64,000 nucleotides of DNA, from assembly GCF_040958095.1 (NCBI RefSeq), contig NC_091237.1:15601036-15665035 (forward strand), written 5' to 3'. Shown in pieces: positions 46,591 to 64,000 of the stretch; position 1 is the first letter of the stretch, and each line of letters begins with the position of its first letter. The translations under genes and the position numbers were made by a program. Under the pieces are notes generated by a model that was not told the DNA's origin, searched no databases, and saw only the letters and a program-made list of their open reading frames with translations. The DNA comes from Procambarus clarkii (Eukaryota > Arthropoda > Malacostraca > Decapoda > Cambaridae).

Positions 46591-47145
46591 GCAGGTGAGG
46601 ACGTCTCTAGAGCTCCTCTGTAGGTGTTGGCAGGTGAGGACGTCTCTAGAGCTCCTCTGTAGGTGTTGGCAGGTGAGGACGTCTCTAGAGCTCCTCAGTA
46701 GGTGTTGGCAGGTGAGGACGTCTCTAGAGCTCCTCAGTAGGTGTCGGCAAGTGAGGACGTCTCTAGAGCTCCTCAGTAGGTGTTGGCAAGTGAGGACGTC
46801 TCTAGAGCTCCTCAGTAGGTGTTGGCAGGTGAGGACGTCTCTAGAGCTCCTCAGTAGGTGTTGGCAAGTGAGGACGTCTCTAGAGCTCCTCAGTAGGTGT
46901 CGGCAAGTGAGGACGTCTCTAGAGCTCCTCAGTAGGTGTCGGCGAGTGAGGACGTCTCTAGAGCTCCTCAGTAGGTGTTGGCAAGTGAGGACGTCTCTAG
47001 AGCTCCTCAGTAGGTGTCGGCAAGTGAGGACGTCTCTAGAGCTCCTCAGTAGGTGTTGGCAAGTGAGGACGTCTCTAGAGCTCCTCAGTAGGTGTCGGCA
47101 GGTGAGGACGACTAGAGGTCTCTCAATGGGTGTTGGCAGGTGAGG
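46591..47145 (+). repeat. 39-bp minisatellite, about 14 units
   Basis: Head-to-tail units of gtgaggacgtctctagagct + cctcagtaggtgttggcaa with few substitutions (g/a, t/c at the linker). The first two units carry ctctg, and the last unit is diverged. Because 39 is a multiple of three, it keeps a frame of repeated VRTSLELLSRCWQ open for 182 codons. I read that as a by-product, not a gene. It ends about 840 bases before the receptor's signal-peptide exon. Confidence 0.95.
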
Positions 47146-47730
47146 ATTACGCTTGGAGAATAAGACAAATTCATAAAAGCGATAAACCTCTCACTGGAAC
47201 GCTGCCAATGGGCCCGAGCAACGCTTCCAAATAGACTCAGTGGGTATGGTTATCCTTGTCTCCTGCTGGTAGTGAGTAAGTGGGGTCAGAGTTTACTGGG
47301 ATTCAAATTAATACAAACAGATTCTCTGGGATAGCCTTATAGTGGCGAACTTTACCTAAAAATGCTGGACACAGCTCTCAGAAAATATATAACACTAGAT
47401 GCGTAACTCTTCAAGCTCCTCATTCTGAGGATTTCTTATTAGCTGTTCTTCTGGGCGCTTAATAATTATGTTTCCCTTGACGTTATCGCCCATATCTTCA
47501 CCGAGCACAGGCAGGACGAGACGTTTAGGTACGTTTCCTTTCACCTGATGCGTCTGTTTATCTTGCAGTAAATAGGTGCATAGGACTGAAAACTGGTGTG
47601 GACTGCAGGTGAATGGGAGACCACCAGTCATTAGGTAGAGGGGAAGGACTGGTAGATATACAGCAGTCAGAGACCGAATATGTATCTTGTACGTTGTATG
47701 AATCTAAATATATATCACAAGAAACAATTA

Positions 47731-47764
47731 AATAGGGGCACCGGGTCGACCCGGTGCCCCTATT
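47731..47764. promoter_or_regulatory. 34-bp perfect palindrome upstream of the receptor
   Basis: The left arm AATAGGGGCACCGGGTC (47731-47747) is the exact reverse complement of GACCCGGTGCCCCTATT (47748-47764) with no spacer. It is strikingly GC-rich in AT-rich surroundings and lies about 220 bases upstream of the proposed start codon. It could be a dimeric protein-binding site, an RNA hairpin in a 5' UTR, or a mobile-element end. I see no evidence to choose. Confidence 0.9.
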
Positions 47765-47865
47765 CAATAAATATACAGATACAGTATACAATAAAATATA
47801 AATATAGATATCAACATTAATATAAAATTACAAATAATAGATAGAAAGTGCATTTATATCAGAAA

Positions 47866-47909
47866 CTCCATAGCTCTGTAAACAAATACTTGTTTACACT
47901 GCTATGGAG
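47866..47909. promoter_or_regulatory. Imperfect hairpin with forkhead-like TGTTTAC arms
   Basis: The arms ctccatagctctgtaaacaa (47866-47885) and ttgtttacactgctatggag (47890-47909) are complementary at 18 of 20 positions around a 4-base loop. TGTAAACA / TGTTTACA matches the forkhead-factor core. The right arm includes an in-frame ATG at 47904. Confidence 0.6.
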
Positions 47910-47984
47910 CTCCAACTTGCTCCAAAGCTCCATCTTGCAAATCTTGTGAGCAGAATGTGTGGTTCGGGACCCCGGAGGCTGCAG

Positions 47985-63095
<15,111 letters not shown>

Positions 63096-63139
63096 GTGAG
63101 ACACAGCTGTGAATATTCACACACCTGCCGGAACAACCG

Positions 63140-63345
63140 TGGACATCTTCAAGGGAAAACTGGACTGTTTTCTAAGAGAAGTTCCGGATCAGCCGGGCTG
63201 TGGTGGATATGTGGGCCTGCGGGCCGCTCCAAGCAGCAGCCTGGTGGACCAAACTCTCACAAGTCAAGCCTGGCCTCGGGCCGGGCTTGGGGAGTAGAAG
63301 AACTCCCAGAACCCCATCCAGCAGGTATCAACCAGATACCTGCTA
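63140..63345 (+). repeat. Interspersed repeat (LINE-tail type), copy 3 of 3
   Basis: It reads [20 protein letters not shown] then [13 protein letters not shown] conceptually. It is collinear with 24764-24955 and the reverse of 40225-40450, and it extends further 3' (agcaggtgtgattaatcccc). Confidence 0.8.
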
Positions 63346-63724
63346 AAATCAGCATCAGCAGGTGTGATTAATCCCCGGTGGGATTTAGCGCTAATAACAA
63401 ACACAACTTTGAAAACGAATTATGTATAAGAAAATATGTGTATTTGTAACCGCGAATCTGGTCCTTCTCGGCTTCACTGCTCGTGGTTCATTAGCGATAT
63501 GTTTCTTAATGTAGCGTTTATCATCAGCCTAACCAAGGTGTTGTAGTGTTGAGTTGAGTGCTGTGATTTGCGTCAGTGTCACGAACGAGGCTTAAATGTA
63601 TGTATTTGTGTATGTAGGTTATTTTAGCACTTTTAAAAACACTACAATCACCTGTGGTTGATTGTTCAAATAATTCACTCAACTATATATATAACAGATC
63701 TCTAACGCTGTCCATGGAGGACCA

Positions 63725-63730
<6 letters not shown>

Positions 63731-63822
<92 letters not shown>

Positions 63823-63840
63823 GTATATGTATGTATATGT
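63731..63840. repeat. (TA)n microsatellite
   Basis: About 80 bases of pure TA followed by TA/TG mixtures. Confidence 0.97.
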
Positions 63841-64000
63841 ATGTATGGCATTGTAATTGTATGGCCACGTCAATGGTAGGGGAAAAACCCACTCACTCTT
63901 CTCCAGATGTAAACAAAGGCTTGCTTGTATCTGTGGCAAGTGATTTTCACCTGATGATAATAATAATGAAATTTAAATGCATAAAATATTATCCCTGGGT

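Larger units (their letters stand above)
38473..47984. other. Intergenic region between the eIF4H-like promoter and the chimeric receptor
   Basis: 9.5 kb without a supported host exon. It holds LINE tails (38990-39260, 39640-39735), copies of an unnamed interspersed repeat (39888-40190, 40430-40520, 41030-41120), a LINE-tail copy (40225-40450) and a 28-bp minisatellite (41161-41272). It also holds the foldback element 43379-43636, an interspersed repeat plus RNase H remnant (44980-46000), the 39-bp minisatellite (46591-47145) and two palindromes near the receptor start. Confidence 0.7.
63096..64000 (+). other. Start of chimeric receptor intron 7
   Basis: It holds an interspersed repeat copy (63140-63345) and a (TA)n tract (63731-63840). 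No exon was recognised before the window ends. Confidence 0.7.

Noticed and set aside
46595-47143. 182-codon open frame of repeated VRTSLELLSRCWQ
   Set aside because: It is the translation of a 39-bp minisatellite. A unit length divisible by three keeps it open, and there is no unique coding sequence or domain.

Overview
This is animal nuclear DNA: AT-rich, with small coding exons split by kilobase introns with GT..AG borders, long (TA)n and (GT)n tracts, and many decayed retrotransposons. Protein similarities and the repeat families (SINE and LINE tails with an 'aggcctggtcgaggaccggg' core, non-LTR elements ending in short tandem repeats) suggest a decapod crustacean of the crayfish or lobster type. 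That assignment is an inference from recalled repeat and protein families, not from a search.

Three host genes can be supported. (1) At 766-6101 on + lie the last three coding exons of the AP-2 clathrin adaptor alpha subunit (appendage domain), followed by a 3' UTR. (2) At 22215-38162 on - lies a complete eIF4H-like translation factor: one RRM, an RG-rich middle and the eIF4H-type C-terminus, with two phase-compatible alternative first exons. (3) From 47985 to beyond 63095 on + lie seven exons of a chimeric receptor. Its order is signal peptide, pentraxin-like lectin domain, C-type lectin domain, LDL-receptor class A module, Cys-loop (pentameric) ligand-gated channel binding domain, then TM1 and TM2. 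The window ends before TM3 and TM4. This gene, an innate-immune type recognition ectodomain fused to a neurotransmitter-receptor channel, is the outstanding content of the window. I recall that the American lobster genome description reported chimeric receptors coupling pattern recognition to neurotransmitter binding; this looks like a member of that class.

The rest is mostly mobile DNA. An apparently intact two-ORF non-LTR retrotransposon (61486 down to about 57500, - strand) sits antisense in intron 6 of the receptor. Degenerate reverse transcriptase or RNase H remnants lie at about 4.4-5.7, 13.3-14.0, 16.1-18.3, 25.9-26.7, 26.9-28.2, 28.6-29.1, 33.0-33.6, 39.0-39.3, 45.4-46.0 and 48.5-49.0 kb. 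There are tRNA-derived SINEs, a hAT-type element with an 8-bp target duplication, a foldback element with about 75-bp inverted termini, several minisatellites (39-bp, 28-bp, 23-bp and 21-bp units) and a degenerate CCTAA-rich, telomere-like stretch.

The region upstream of the receptor start holds a 34-bp perfect palindrome, a second imperfect hairpin next to the putative signal-peptide exon, and a 39-bp x 14 minisatellite. Exon borders were placed by reading-frame continuity plus splice consensus. No transcript evidence was available.
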